From Larus michahellis (taxonomy: Eukaryota > Chordata > Aves > Charadriiformes > Laridae), in assembly GCF_964199755.1 (NCBI RefSeq), contig NC_133906.1, positions 2,728,001 to 2,792,000 on the forward strand: a DNA stretch of 64,000 bases, read 5' to 3'. The notes beneath the pieces are model-generated. The model worked only from the letters and a program-made list of their open reading frames with translations. It ran no database searches and was not told where the DNA came from. Within the stretch, counting starts at the first letter, position 1. Each line of letters begins with the position of its first letter. A program made the position numbers and the translations under genes. Positions 14,301 through 24,940 of the stretch are shown piece after piece.

Positions 14301-15024
14301 CCAGTGTGAAAGTAGCCTTCTTCCTTAGGAAGAGCTGTGATGTTTGTTGGGGGGTTGGCAGCCCTCTTTTAAACTTTGTAATTAATAACATAAGTTTTCC
14401 ATTGCTACAGTGAAATGTATGATTTTTATATTGTTTTCTCATATATATTTATTTGGCATCACATATGAATCCAGGTAAAGCTTTAGGATCATGGACATGC
14501 CCGTCTTTAGGAGCAACAGCTCCAACTGAAATGGGCAACTCTCCCAGACCTTTATTTTGGGAAAGGGGTATCCTGGATGTCTCATTCGTCCAGCAAAGAA
14601 GGTCAGTGGGAGACACTACTGAGGTTTTATCCCAGCCCATGAGTTTTCTGTGAAAACTGGGGGGACAGGGTGACCTTCACGGTGCCCACAGACCCCAAAC
14701 CATCAGAGCATTGGTATAACAGGCACACCAGACCAGGAGAGAAAGCATCAGTGGGGCAAGTGGAGGAGTGTGCTGGATATTAATTACTGCAGAATAAGAC
14801 AATGAACAATAAAAGTTAGAAAATAATAGGCCCCCTGTGGGTTTAAATTCAACACCAATGCAAAAGGTTGAGGGTACCTCATCACGCAGCCTACCACCAG
14901 ATGACTCTTAACCACCAGGAAGATGGAGGGGGCCGAGGGGGTGGAAACCAGCCCAGTACTGGGGGGACTTCAAATAGTCCCACAGAGAAATGGATAGATG
15001 TCTGGAGACAACATAGAAGATAAC
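11391..15024. other. Gene-free unique sequence
   Basis: Nothing I can assign. Open frames up to 178 codons (11565-12101) are present, but they overlap frames on the other strand and show no domain, signal peptide or splice-supported structure. Small homopolymer runs (T8-T10 near 11920 and 12617) are the only simple-sequence features. Confidence 0.55.
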
Positions 15025-17070
15025 TCCTTCTAAGGACAGCTAGTAGAAGCAGCGCTAGATCTAATCCTGAGTAGGCCACGGGGCTAATTTAAAATGTTAT
15101 TATTGAAGAGTCCCTCTGTAAAAGTGTCTGCAACGGACTTACACTCAGTAACATTGTAGAAATTTAAAAATAAAACTGAAAAGTTCATTGCCACTTCGTT
15201 TCAAAAAGGGTATCCGCATTAAAGTGGAGAGGCTTGTTAAAAAGAAATTAAAAGCAGCCGCCAAAAGGGTAAAATTTTTCCAGGGGACATAGATATTTTT
15301 TAAAGAGCTTCTATTAGATGATGAGAGCAAATCTATACAATTATCAAAAGAGACTTTAAAAGGGCAAAAAATTAGCTGTTCTCATTAAAGAACCGACTAA
15401 AGGAGCCTGTCAGAGGTAAAATAGTATCCTTCAAAAAGCAGAAGTCATGTTCAAGTGAGAAAAATAAAAAAAAGAGTGCAAGATGACAAATTAAGCGTAA
15501 AACTATGACAAAGGAGACAAACCCTTTTCTTGATGAGCAGCTTTCTAAGGTGTAAAAGTCTAATAATAGACCCTTTTTCTCAAACCCTTCAGTAGCTGTG
15601 GAGATCCTCGGGGCTCTTCCCACCGTGGAGGACCCATCCCGAAACCAGCCGTTGTTGGAAGAGGTTGGGGAGCAAACTGGGGAAATTAAGAGTATCAAAA
15701 GAAGCAGATGGCGTTCAGCCCAGAGGCCAAAGGATGCCTCATATGAAGCAGCCGTTTAGCGGTGCTGCGCAAGGGACTGTGTAAGGTAAACGTGGTACCA
15801 TAGGAGCTGAAGGTGGTAAATGCAACGATATTTAAAAGGCCCACAGCAGCAATCCAGGGGACTGCCCAGCTGATCTCTGTGCTGGGCAAACAGTCAGGAA
15901 AACATAACAAAGACGTCAGTAGGCACAAGAATAAATACGAAATAGTGGAGAAGAGTTGGTGCAGGTTTTGCAGAGGGAAGTCCTTTGTAGAGCCGGTGAG
16001 CTTGCAGAGCAGGAGCTGCATTCGGCAGAAGCTTTGGAAAATTACCTTCATCAGAGGCTCTTAAAGAAATTAAACCACTATAGTGTAAAAGAGAAAGTCT
16101 TCCTCTGTCTAATAACTGCATAACAACACGAAACACAAATTAGGAATAAATTAGATTTTGCAGTGGAATAAAAGTGCCGAGGGACCTGCGGTGGAGCATC
16201 ATCTGCCGATCGGGAGTTGACCTGGAGAAAGAAAGGAAAACATGTAGGGGATGAAGCTGCTGACAACATTTCAATATTCAGAGATGATGGTGAAAAGCTA
16301 TGGCAAGGTCCCTCCATACTGAGCAACCGGACAGTAAAATGAGTGTGAAATTCAGTAGCAAGATGTGCAAAATCATGTGCAAGGGTGAAAGCATCCCTCT
16401 GTACTTGAACTAGTCATAAGCCTTAAATGAGCTATTACTGCTCAGGAAAGACAACTTTTTCCTTGCATACCCACGTTGCAGGTAGTGTTACGAAAACATC
16501 GCCTCAGTGATCTGTGATAGCCTAGAAAGTAAATTGAGTGTGGAAATTTTTAGGGGGAAAGTGTTAAACAGAAGAGATCAATTTGTCATTGCGCAGATCA
16601 ATAATTCAGCTGCTACTTAAATACTGTTTGCAAATCTGTTCCGTCCGCTGGAGGGGGAAAAAAAAAAAAGGACAGAAAAAAACCCTAGAAACTGGAAAGG
16701 ATGCAGAGAGAAGTGGGAAAGACAAGGGTCGGGGAATGGCTTTGGAAGTGGAACGATTATATGGACTGGGACTCTCTATCCTGGAAGAAGTGTGAGTGAA
16801 GGGCTGTGCGGTGAGGAGGGGCACGGGAGTGATTTTTCACAGCTCCCCGCAGCACAAAAACTAGGGGTATCAAACCATGGATCAAGACATTTGAAATGGG
16901 CAAGAAGAAAATGTTTTCTTCATATTCTGCATAGCTAGATGTCTTCCCCACAGGGTGTTGTTGTAAGGTTTGGATGGGCTGCAGGATAACTGACCAACCC
17001 AAGGGACAGCATCTGCTGGGAGATACAGGGATATGGTTTGGGCCCCATTGGCCTTACAACACCTCCCCAG
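15025..17070 (+). mobile_element. Ancient CR1-type LINE, linker to 3' end, heavily decayed
   Basis: About 2 kb follows the order of a CR1 ORF2 in the sense direction. 15025-15640 matches the endonuclease-to-RT linker, including 'atccttcaaaaagcagaagt' and 'acaaattaagcgtaaaacta'. 15860-16030 encodes RT start motifs in one frame ('QLISVLGK', then 'KYEIVEKSWCRFCRGKS', corresponding to the family's 'SLTSVLGK...GKSQHGFxxGKS'). Near 16285 a relic of the catalytic box reads FRDD-x-EKLW instead of F/YADDTKLW. 16345-16400 matches the 'MKFNVDKCKVMH' segment. 16600-16800 matches the 'LEYCVQFW...RGLEHL' region, and 16850-17050 matches the C-terminal and 3' segment ('aactaggggtatcaaaccat'). Stops, frame changes and deletions (for example 15650-15850) show it has long been dead. 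Ends are approximate. Confidence 0.8.
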
Positions 17071-18306
17071 GGAGATGGTTTGCTTTTCTTGATGTTATTT
17101 CTGGTTTTTAAGCTTCATGTAGGAATTCATCAGGAAGCTCCTGGAATGGATGACCTGGGCCAAACTCTAATTTGGGCTTGGAGGGGAATGAGGGAGGGTC
17201 TACAAGCACACGTTTCTGCGTATCTAGTCCAGACTGGAAATTGAGAGTCTGTCTTTAATACAGGAGATGGGATTTCAGGTTGAAACATAAGATCTTCCAT
17301 ATCATAGGAGACATCCAGCTGCTTCTCTAAGGGTATTCCCCACCGTACGTCATGCTCACCTTTCATTATTGTAAGGAGATAACCAGGATGGTGGTTGAAT
17401 TTCTTGAAGAGCCTTTGAGGAAAACTATTTTTAAAATCCATCTCATGCTCTAGGAAAGCTGCAGTCCTACGAGCAGACGAGCATCGGTGTAATTGCACCC
17501 ACGGAGGAAGGCAGCATCTCTGGGACAAGGGCCACACGACGGCTTCCCATCTGATCCCTTGCGGAGCCGTGCTCGGTGCCAGCTGAAGGCTGGCAGGTCA
17601 TCAAACACAGGCAGGAAAAAGAAAACAACAGGGCACTGCTTCAAAGCACATTTCTAAAACGAACCGGGACTCAAAGCACATTTCCACTGCAGCACTGGGA
17701 AAAAAAAAAAAATATATATTTTGCTTACGGACTGCAGTTCTGCCACGTTCAGGTTTAAACCATCGGCCACGGAGCAGCGGTGCATAACATCGGCGGTGTA
17801 ATTTTTCATTCTACTGTCCTGAAAATGGTTAAACCATCGTTTGTTCAAGGTTAAACAACCCAACAAAAGTTCCTCTTGTGCTGAGTGGAAATAGGCAGAT
17901 TTTCTGCATGAAAAGTAAAATACATAAAGTTTTGAATACTTCGCATTTGAATGGAAATTTGTGCACCGCCCGAGCCCCACCAACGATGTGCTTGTAATGA
18001 GGAATCAACGCCGAGAGGGCTGGGGAGCGTGCACCCGGCGCAGCAGCTGCCTGCCTGCCTGCGCCCAAATGGGAAAATAATTTATTTTCCTCATCGAAAT
18101 TTATTTCATGAAAAGTCATTATTCTAAAATCAATGTAAACGAATCAAACAGCAGAGGAGAGCAGCCCTCCAGCGCGGGGAGCGGCCGTGGTTTGTGCCGC
18201 AGTCGATGATGGCAAAGCTGGGCTGGTAGCGTGTCAGGGTAGATCTGGACGGTGGCAGCCAGGCTCACACAGCACCAGAGCAAAGTTTCTGGTGTGTCCT
18301 TCTGGG
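17071..18306. other. Gene-free sequence
   Basis: No supported gene. Open frames around 17130-17540 and 17650-18120 lie on the minus strand without recognisable domains. The first 100-200 bases may still contain worn CR1 3' sequence from the element to the left. Confidence 0.5.
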
Positions 18307-19165
18307 CATAGAATCACAGAATCATAGAATCGCCTAGGTTGGAAGGGACCTTTCAGGTCATCGAGTCCAACCATCAACCCAACACTGCCAAGTCCACCAC
18401 TAACCCATGTCCCTCAGCACCACGTCTACATGTCTTTTAAATACCTCCAGGGATGGTGATTCCACCACCTCCATGGGCAGCCTGTTCCAATGCTTGATAA
18501 CCCTTTTGGTGTAGAAATTTCTCCTAATATCTATCCTAAACCTCCGCTGGAGCAACTTGAGGCCATTTCCTCTTGTCCCATTGCCTGTTCCTTGGGAGAA
18601 GAGACGGACCGCCCCTGGCTACCCCCTCCTTTCAGGGAGCTGTAGAGAGCGAGAAGGTCTCCCCTCAGCCTCCTTTTCTCCAGGCTGAACACGCCCAGCT
18701 CCCTCAGCCGCTCCTCACAGGACTTGTGCTCCAGACCCCTCACCAGCTCCGTTGCCCTTCTCTGGACACGCTCCAGCACCTCAGTGTCTTTTTTGTGGTG
18801 AGGGCCCCAAAACAGGTCACAGTATTTGAGATGGGGCCTCATAGTGCCCAGTACAGGGGGACAATCACCGCCCCAGTCCTGCTGGGACTGATACAAGCCA
18901 GGATGCTGTTGGCCTCCTTGGCCACCTGGGCACACTGCTGGCTCATATTCAGCCGGCTGTTGACCAGCACCCCCAGGTCCTTTTCCACCAGGCAGCTCTC
19001 CAGCCGCTCTGCCCCCAGCCTGTAGCGTCCATGGGGTTGGTGTGACCCAAGTGCAGGACCCGGCACTTGGCCTTGTTGAACCTCAAACCATTGACCTCGG
19101 CCCATCGATCCAGCCTGTGCAGATCCCTCTGAAAACCCTTTCTACCCTCAAGCAGGTCGACACTC
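18307..19165 (-). mobile_element. CR1 LINE, 859-bp 3' portion with RT fragment
   Basis: An antisense CR1 of the subfamily whose 3' end reads, on this strand, 'gaatcgcctaggttggaagg'. Reading the minus strand, the sequence enters ORF2 just after the RT catalytic region (about 19165). It encodes '[20 protein letters not shown]' (within 18839-19105, minus) and continues in another frame as '[20 protein letters not shown]' (within 18531-18935, minus). At least one frameshift, near 18870, separates the two. RT active-site residues and endonuclease are absent. It closely resembles the copy at 24.4-24.9 kb in the same orientation. Confidence 0.93.
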
Positions 19166-20699
19166 TAAGTTTAAGCCCCTCTTCTGCACACTCCACAGCA
19201 TTTTCACTGTGGTCTGTTGCGGGGGATGCTCAAGGCAGGGAGATGTGGGGTCACCTTGTGCTGCATCCATCTCTGCAGGATAACATATATTCAGATTTAT
19301 GAATTTATAACCACTGTAGATGGTGGTCTAGGAAACAAAGGTGATTTTTAGTGCTGAGACCAGGCCAGGGTGCACAGCATCTCCTGCTGACAGCCTCTGC
19401 ATCTACAAGAGAGGTCCCAGGGATTAACCATCCCATTTGGATGCAGAAGCCCTTAGCAAAATCTGCTGGCCAATTCTCACAAATGCAGTGCTTTTTTATA
19501 GCTCTCTCCACTGATTCATTGGCAAACAGAAATTCCTCAAATTCTCACAGAAATAAATGCCTTTTGTTTCGGTACCTTCTTGACAGGCGTATTTATGATG
19601 ATCACAAAGAAAAGATCACAACAAATCCTGGCAAAAAAAAAAGGAAGCAAGAAGAGCGAGCCGAGCTATAGATAATAAGTAACAAATCAGGAAAGGGAGG
19701 AAGATAATGGTTGTGATTAAAAATCAGATGCTATGAAATAAAGAACAATGGATGTGAGAAGTAAAAGTATCCATTAAAAAAAAAATCCATATCCAAATGT
19801 GTTATGGACAACAAGGAAGCATTTTAAATTATCTGGAACAAAAGAAATTCTAGCGAAATTACGATGTTATAGATCCATTTTTTGATAGGTGCAGCAATGC
19901 TGTCAATAATAATGCAGATGATGCAGAAGAGCCCAAAAGCCTGCTCTGCGAAACAATGGAGACGACATTTTTGCAGCTCTTGGTCCCCATCATTCTCTAT
20001 TCAACAGCAACTGAGTAGCAGCTACCAAATTGTTAACAGTTTAAAAAATGTTAAGCTGCAACCTTAATTAACTGAAATAATTATTAAATTTTAAAAGCTT
20101 TAAATTAATTTTTAAGCTAGTTTTCATCTGCAAGATCAGCCAACTTGCTTCTAAATTTGTGGAGAAAAAAAAATCACTAAATATTTTAAAAGAATGACAG
20201 AATAAAGCTGGTGCGGCAGTGGTATTGCGAAGAGAGTGAAAAATGGGGCTGTGGTGCATCATCAACCCCCGTGACACCAGCTCGGGTGTCCCACTGTCCC
20301 CCTATGGCTTAGGCTGGGTCTACGCTATAAACTACCCTCCTTTGCTTCATCAAACATACGATATTTTTTTATAAGCTGGGGGGGAAAAAAAGATGTGTTT
20401 CCAAAAGCATCTTGTGAGCCTGGGGTTTGCCTTTGATGCAGAAGTTTATTTTTCTTGTTATTCCAGAAAAATAGTTTTGAGACATTTTAGTTTGTTGGGT
20501 CACAGCAGATAGAAGGTGACATGGAAGGTTTGATTTGTGATTTGTGAGATTAAGGGTTATTGTGGACATTCAGGGGATTGCTCTCAGTTAATTCACCACG
20601 ACTCAAGCAGAATATCACCAAAATAGTGGCGGGGTCACTGTGACCCTAATTTTATTAGAAATCTTGAAGCAATACAAAGAGAACTGATGTTTATCAGGG
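19166..20699. other. Gene-free, AT-rich sequence
   Basis: No gene seen. It contains short A-runs (19633-19642, 19777-19786, 20166-20171) and AT-rich unique DNA. Confidence 0.5.
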
Positions 20700-20743
20700 G
20701 GAATCAGGAAGAAATTTTTCATTCTGAGGGTGGTGAGACACTG
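20700..20743 (+). mobile_element. CR1 LINE fragment, left part of an interrupted copy
   Basis: A short sense-strand CR1 segment ('gaagaaatttttcattctga', 'gggtggtgagacactg') that stops abruptly at 20743. In an intact CR1 this text continues as 'gcccaggttgcccagagaag', which is what resumes at 21191. It is the left half of a CR1 split by the antisense CR1 at 20744-21185. Confidence 0.8.
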
Positions 20744-21185
20744 AATCACAGAATCACAGGATGGCAGGGGTTGGAAGGGACCTCTGGAGATCATCCAGTC
20801 CAACCCCCTGCCAGAGCAGGGTCACCCACAGCAGGTGGCACAGGAACGCCTCCAGGCAGGGTTGGAACGCCTCCAGAGACAGAGACTCCTCCACCACCTC
20901 TCTGGGCAGCCTGTGCCAGGGCTCTGCCACCCTCACAGCAAGAAGTTCCTCCTCATGTTGAGATGGAACTTCCTATGGTCAAGTTTGTGCCCGTTACCTC
21001 TTGTCCTGTCCCCGGGAACCACTGAAAAGAGCCTGGCCCCGTCCTCCTGACACCCACCCTTGAAGTATTGATAAATGTTGATAAGATCCCCCCTCAGCCG
21101 TCTTTTTTCCAGACTGAAGAGACCCAAATCCCTCAGCCTTTCTTCACAAGAGAGGTGTTCCAGTCCCCTCAGCATCTTGGTAGCC
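20744..21185 (-). mobile_element. CR1 LINE inserted inside another CR1
   Basis: An antisense 5'-truncated CR1. Its 3' tail is at the left ('aatcacagaatcacagga', i.e. tandem copies of the CR1 terminal 8-9 mer on the other strand). Its truncated 5' end is at about 21185. The minus strand keeps the C-terminal ORF2 coding sequence open (20933 to about 21180) with '[20 protein letters not shown]' and '[15 protein letters not shown]'. It is flanked by CACTG at 20739-20743 and 21186-21190, which fits a short target-site duplication. Confidence 0.88.
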
Positions 21186-21363
21186 CACTGGCCCAGGTTG
21201 CCCAGAGAAGCTGTGGCTGCCCCACCCCTGGAGGGGTTCAAGGCCAGGTTGGACGGGGCTTGGAGCAACCTGGGCTGGTGGGAGGTGTCCCTGCCCAGGG
21301 CAGGGGGTGGCACTGGATGAGCTTTAAGGTCCCGTCCAACCCGAACCATTCTGTGATTCTATC
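21186..21363 (+). mobile_element. CR1 LINE 3' end, right part of an interrupted copy
   Basis: Sense-strand CR1 3' end from 'gcccaggttgcccagagaag' to 'aaccattctgtgattctatc'. It continues exactly where the fragment at 20700-20743 stops and belongs to the same subfamily as the copies at 0.7, 50.9 and 52.6 kb. The host copy must be older than the antisense CR1 that split it. Confidence 0.92.
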
Positions 21364-24300
21364 AAATGATGAATTCCATTTCTACAGCAAAATGTGAGCC
21401 AACGAAAGTAAAATCCAGGTGATTTGGGTTCCAAAAGAGCATCTTTAAGAAGTAACTCCCTCGAGCCTTCCTCGAGCTTCTCCTTGCTTCTAGCACACCA
21501 CTTCTCTCATTTGGCCAGGCTGGGGAGGCTTTGCCATAGGAAAGGGATGATAAATTTTTGGCAGGACTTTGTTAGAATGCAGATTTGGGTTTGAAGGAGC
21601 ATTTTGCTGCTGCTGCTTTGTTTCTGCCCAAGCGAGATCAGACTTTCCCATGACAGCTTCCAATGTGACTGGTTGGAGTCAAACTACCAAAAGTAGCACG
21701 TGTTATTTAAGCTTTTTCAATCTCAGCCAAACTTGGCAGTGAACTGGTCTGGAAGGGCCTCTGCGCTGCTACGGAAGGAATTAACGCCCGCTGGGGTACG
21801 CTGGCATCCATACCCTGGAACCTGTGGCTTTTGGCACTGCCAGCTGTCCTGTACTTCGTCAGGGCTTTGCACAACAGTGTCCTGCCCCGTAACACCAAGC
21901 GACGGTGGGAATAGGTGGAGGGACATCAAACATCCCCCAGGGCAATGCCACCGCTGTGCAAGGGCACCGCAGGGAGCTGTAAGCCGGGAGCACAGCGTGC
22001 TCCTCTCCTGCTGCCCACAGGAATTGCGTGAGATTCAGTAATTCAGGTTGTACGGAGCCAGCAGGATCTTGGCTACAACCACTGGGAGGTTATAGGTGAG
22101 CCCAAGCCCATGCCCAGCTCCCAGTTCATGCTGGGTGAGTGATGGAGAGAAAGGAGCAGGGATGCAGGTGCTGAAGTCAAAGCTTCGGCACACACTGCTG
22201 GGCCAGGAGAAGACCCGCCCAAAGTGCAGATGGGATGGTAACATCCATGCATTGCTCTCAAGTGGGCACCAGCACCGTTGTCAGGTCCCCGGTGTTATGA
22301 GCGCCTTTCAATCAAAGCAGAGGAAGCTCCTCAAAGAAAAATGCATAAACAGAAGCACTAGCTGGAAAGTTTCTGTAGGTTTTACCATCTTCCTTCTGGT
22401 CCTTTGCACTTAATATTGAAGACATTCACCATCTTTTGGCAACTCACTGCTTTCCAAGGTGGTCTGGACACATGACGTCATTCATTTTGATGCGGTACAA
22501 ACATTAGAGATCTTTCCTCCTTTCTTTCTTTCTTTCTTCCTTTCTCTCTTTCTTTCTCTTTCTTTCCTTCTTTCCTTCTTTCTTTCCTTCTTTCCCTCCT
22601 TCCCTCCTTCTTTGCCATAATGGCTTTCATTTTGAATAGCGTTCGCTGAGTTGAAATTTCTTTCCCAGCAGGCGAATGCGTTTTCCTGCACTGAAGCCAG
22701 GAGAGGGTGTATTTTGTCACCTGCGCCCTGGGCTGAAGCCCCGAGCTGTGGCTGCACCATCTGCTTGCCCCCACGTCTAGGCAGGGCTGCCGGGTCCCCG
22801 GTGGATGGAAGGGATGAGTTAGCAACGAGGGACCGCTGCCCTTTAACCAAGCCTGGCTGGGGACACATTGGGATGGCACCGACCGGGTGTTCAGTAAGAA
22901 ACCATGCAGTGCTGCGTGCTCTTCATCTCGTATCCCCAAGGAGTGGTGACGGCTGGGATGGGAACTCATTAAACCCATCTCCCAGGCATTTGTAAGAACT
23001 GTTGTTGGTTTTTGCAGCTTCTCCTTTCAACATATGACACACATGAAGCTCTAAAGGCAGTGCAGTGCTTTTGGTGGTGCAGAGGAGGTTCACAGACCTT
23101 TGTGCGAGAACCTGTTCCTCGGCCACCGGTAGCGCAGGGTGTCACATCCCATTGCTCTTCTAGAAGGCCCAGGAAAGGCTGTGTCCAGCATCCCTCCAGG
23201 CGTTGAGCATCCCACTTCCCTGGCCCCAAACTCACCCCGGGAGGGAGATGAGTATTAGGTCTTCCCCAAGCTAAAGCCCTATTTCTAACCCTGCTCCACT
23301 GGTATTTGAAAATAAGTGGGCTGAATTGAGCTCTTCCCATTTCCAGAAGCCCAGGAGAACAGCTCAGAAAACACCAGCTTCTCTATTTCCAGCCTGGCCA
23401 AGCTTCTAGAAGAATCCAGACACCCACAAAAATAAGAAGCTATCTAGCCCCTGCAGCGATGGTTGTTATTCACCAGCACCAGTGCGTGTCACACCCCGGA
23501 GAGCAGCAAGGCAATGCCACTCGGATCGCACACGATGCCCTGCCTACGTGCCTGGCACCACGCTAGAACGGAGGGACAGCAGAGCTGATAGCTCGTTCAC
23601 ACCTTGCACGGCACCAACCCTGCCAGACCCAGGTCAGCCTTGGTCTGGTCATGCCGGGGACAATGCTTTTCCCTGGCACTGCTTGGCCAGGGTAGATGTT
23701 CTCCAGCTGGGAAGGGTGAGCAGGGGGAGCACAGGTGCTTCTGGTCACCAGCAGAGCCCTTAAATTCCCACCTGCGGGGCAACACTTTAAAGTAAGTTGC
23801 AGAGGGTGTGGAAGGACAGGCTCCCCTTGGATGTGCTGAAATATTTCTATTGTACTCACAAGGACCTGGCCTGGCTTGTCTGCCTGTTTGCCTAACTGAT
23901 GATGGCTTGATAGCTGCAGCGGGGAGCTTGTTAATTGAATTCCAAAGGGACTAATTATGGCAGGAGTGAGAGAGCTCTCTGTCATCTCGCAGGTTTTTCC
24001 ATGCATCTGGATTTGAGGGGGCTGCAGGAGCTGGGACCTGTTGGCAAGAGGCAGCTGGAGGAGCCATGCTGCCCCAGCCTGTGCTGCTGCTGCCCTCCTG
24101 CTGGGCGCAGAGAGGGGTGATGCCAGGGTTTGGGGAGATGCTGTCATGTTTCCCTTCTCCAGGCACCGGAGAGGTGCTCAGCTCACTGGGGACTGCGGGG
24201 CGCTAAGGTAAGTGTGAGGAGGTGGGTGCAGGACATGCATGCCTCCTGCTGCGTGTCTCCTGTGGTGCCGTTGGGTGGCTCCTGCATGGGTCCCTTCAGC

Positions 24301-24383
24301 TCCTCAGCTAAAACCTGATCAGAAAAAAGCAGCAAGGTGCTGTGTAGCTCCCCCACGGGCTCTTGCATGCCCAGGAGAACAGG
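21364..24383. other. Gene-free sequence
   Basis: No supported gene. The minus-strand frames at 22478-22978 and 22482-22868 owe their length to the pyrimidine tract (Lys/Glu/Arg-rich translation) and are not genes. The frame at 23563-24147 (minus, 194 codons) has no domain I recognise. Confidence 0.55.
22511..22613 (+). repeat. 103-bp uninterrupted pyrimidine tract
   Basis: Every base from 22511 to 22613 is C or T, mostly irregular CTTT, CTTC and CCTT units (a purine tract on the other strand). Long homopurine-homopyrimidine stretches can adopt triplex (H-DNA) structure and vary in length between individuals. The irregular unit mixture suggests an old, impure microsatellite. Confidence 0.95.
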
Positions 24384-24940
24384 CATAGAATAATAGAATC
24401 GCCTAGGTTGGAAGAGACCTTACAGGTCATGGAGTCCAACCATCAACCTCACACTGACAAAAACCATCACTAAACCATATCTCTAAGTACTATGTCTACC
24501 CATCTTTTAAAAACCTCCAGGGATGGCGACTCAACAACTTCCCCGGGCAGCCTGTTCGAATGCTTAATAACCTTTCAGTGTAAAAATTTTTCCTAATATC
24601 CAGTCTAAACCTCCCCTGGTGCAACTGGAGGCTGTTTCCTCTTGTCCCATCGCCTGTTCCTTGGGAGAAGAGACCGACCCCCCTTGGCTACCCCCTCCTT
24701 TCAGGGAGCTGTAGAGAGCGAGAAGGTCTCCCCTCAGCCTCCTCTTCTCCAGGCTGAACACCCCCGGCTCCCTCAGCCGCTCCTCACAGGACTTGTGCTC
24801 CAGACCCCTCACCAGCTCCATTGCCCTTCTCTGGACACTCTCCAGCCCCTCAGTGTCTTTTTTTGGTGAGGGGCCCAAACCTGGACACAGTATTTGAGGT
24901 GGGGCCTCACCAGTGCCGAGGACAGGGGGACGATGACTGG
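24384..24940 (-). mobile_element. CR1 LINE, 3' portion with ORF2 C-terminus
   Basis: An antisense CR1 of the same subfamily as 18.3-19.2 kb (3' end 'gaatcgcctaggttggaaga'). Minus-strand ORF2 remnants encode '[20 protein letters not shown]' and '[14 protein letters not shown]' within 24564-25016. Homology to the family fades at about 24940, after 'ggggcctcaccagtgccgag'. It is more diverged from the family than the 18.3-kb copy (for example 'ttaaaaacctccagggatgg' preceded by several changes). It is inactive, lacking the RT palm and endonuclease. Confidence 0.92.

Noticed and set aside
22478..22978. Lys/Arg/Glu-rich minus-strand frames resembling a charged coiled coil
   Set aside because: Caused by translation of the pyrimidine tract.
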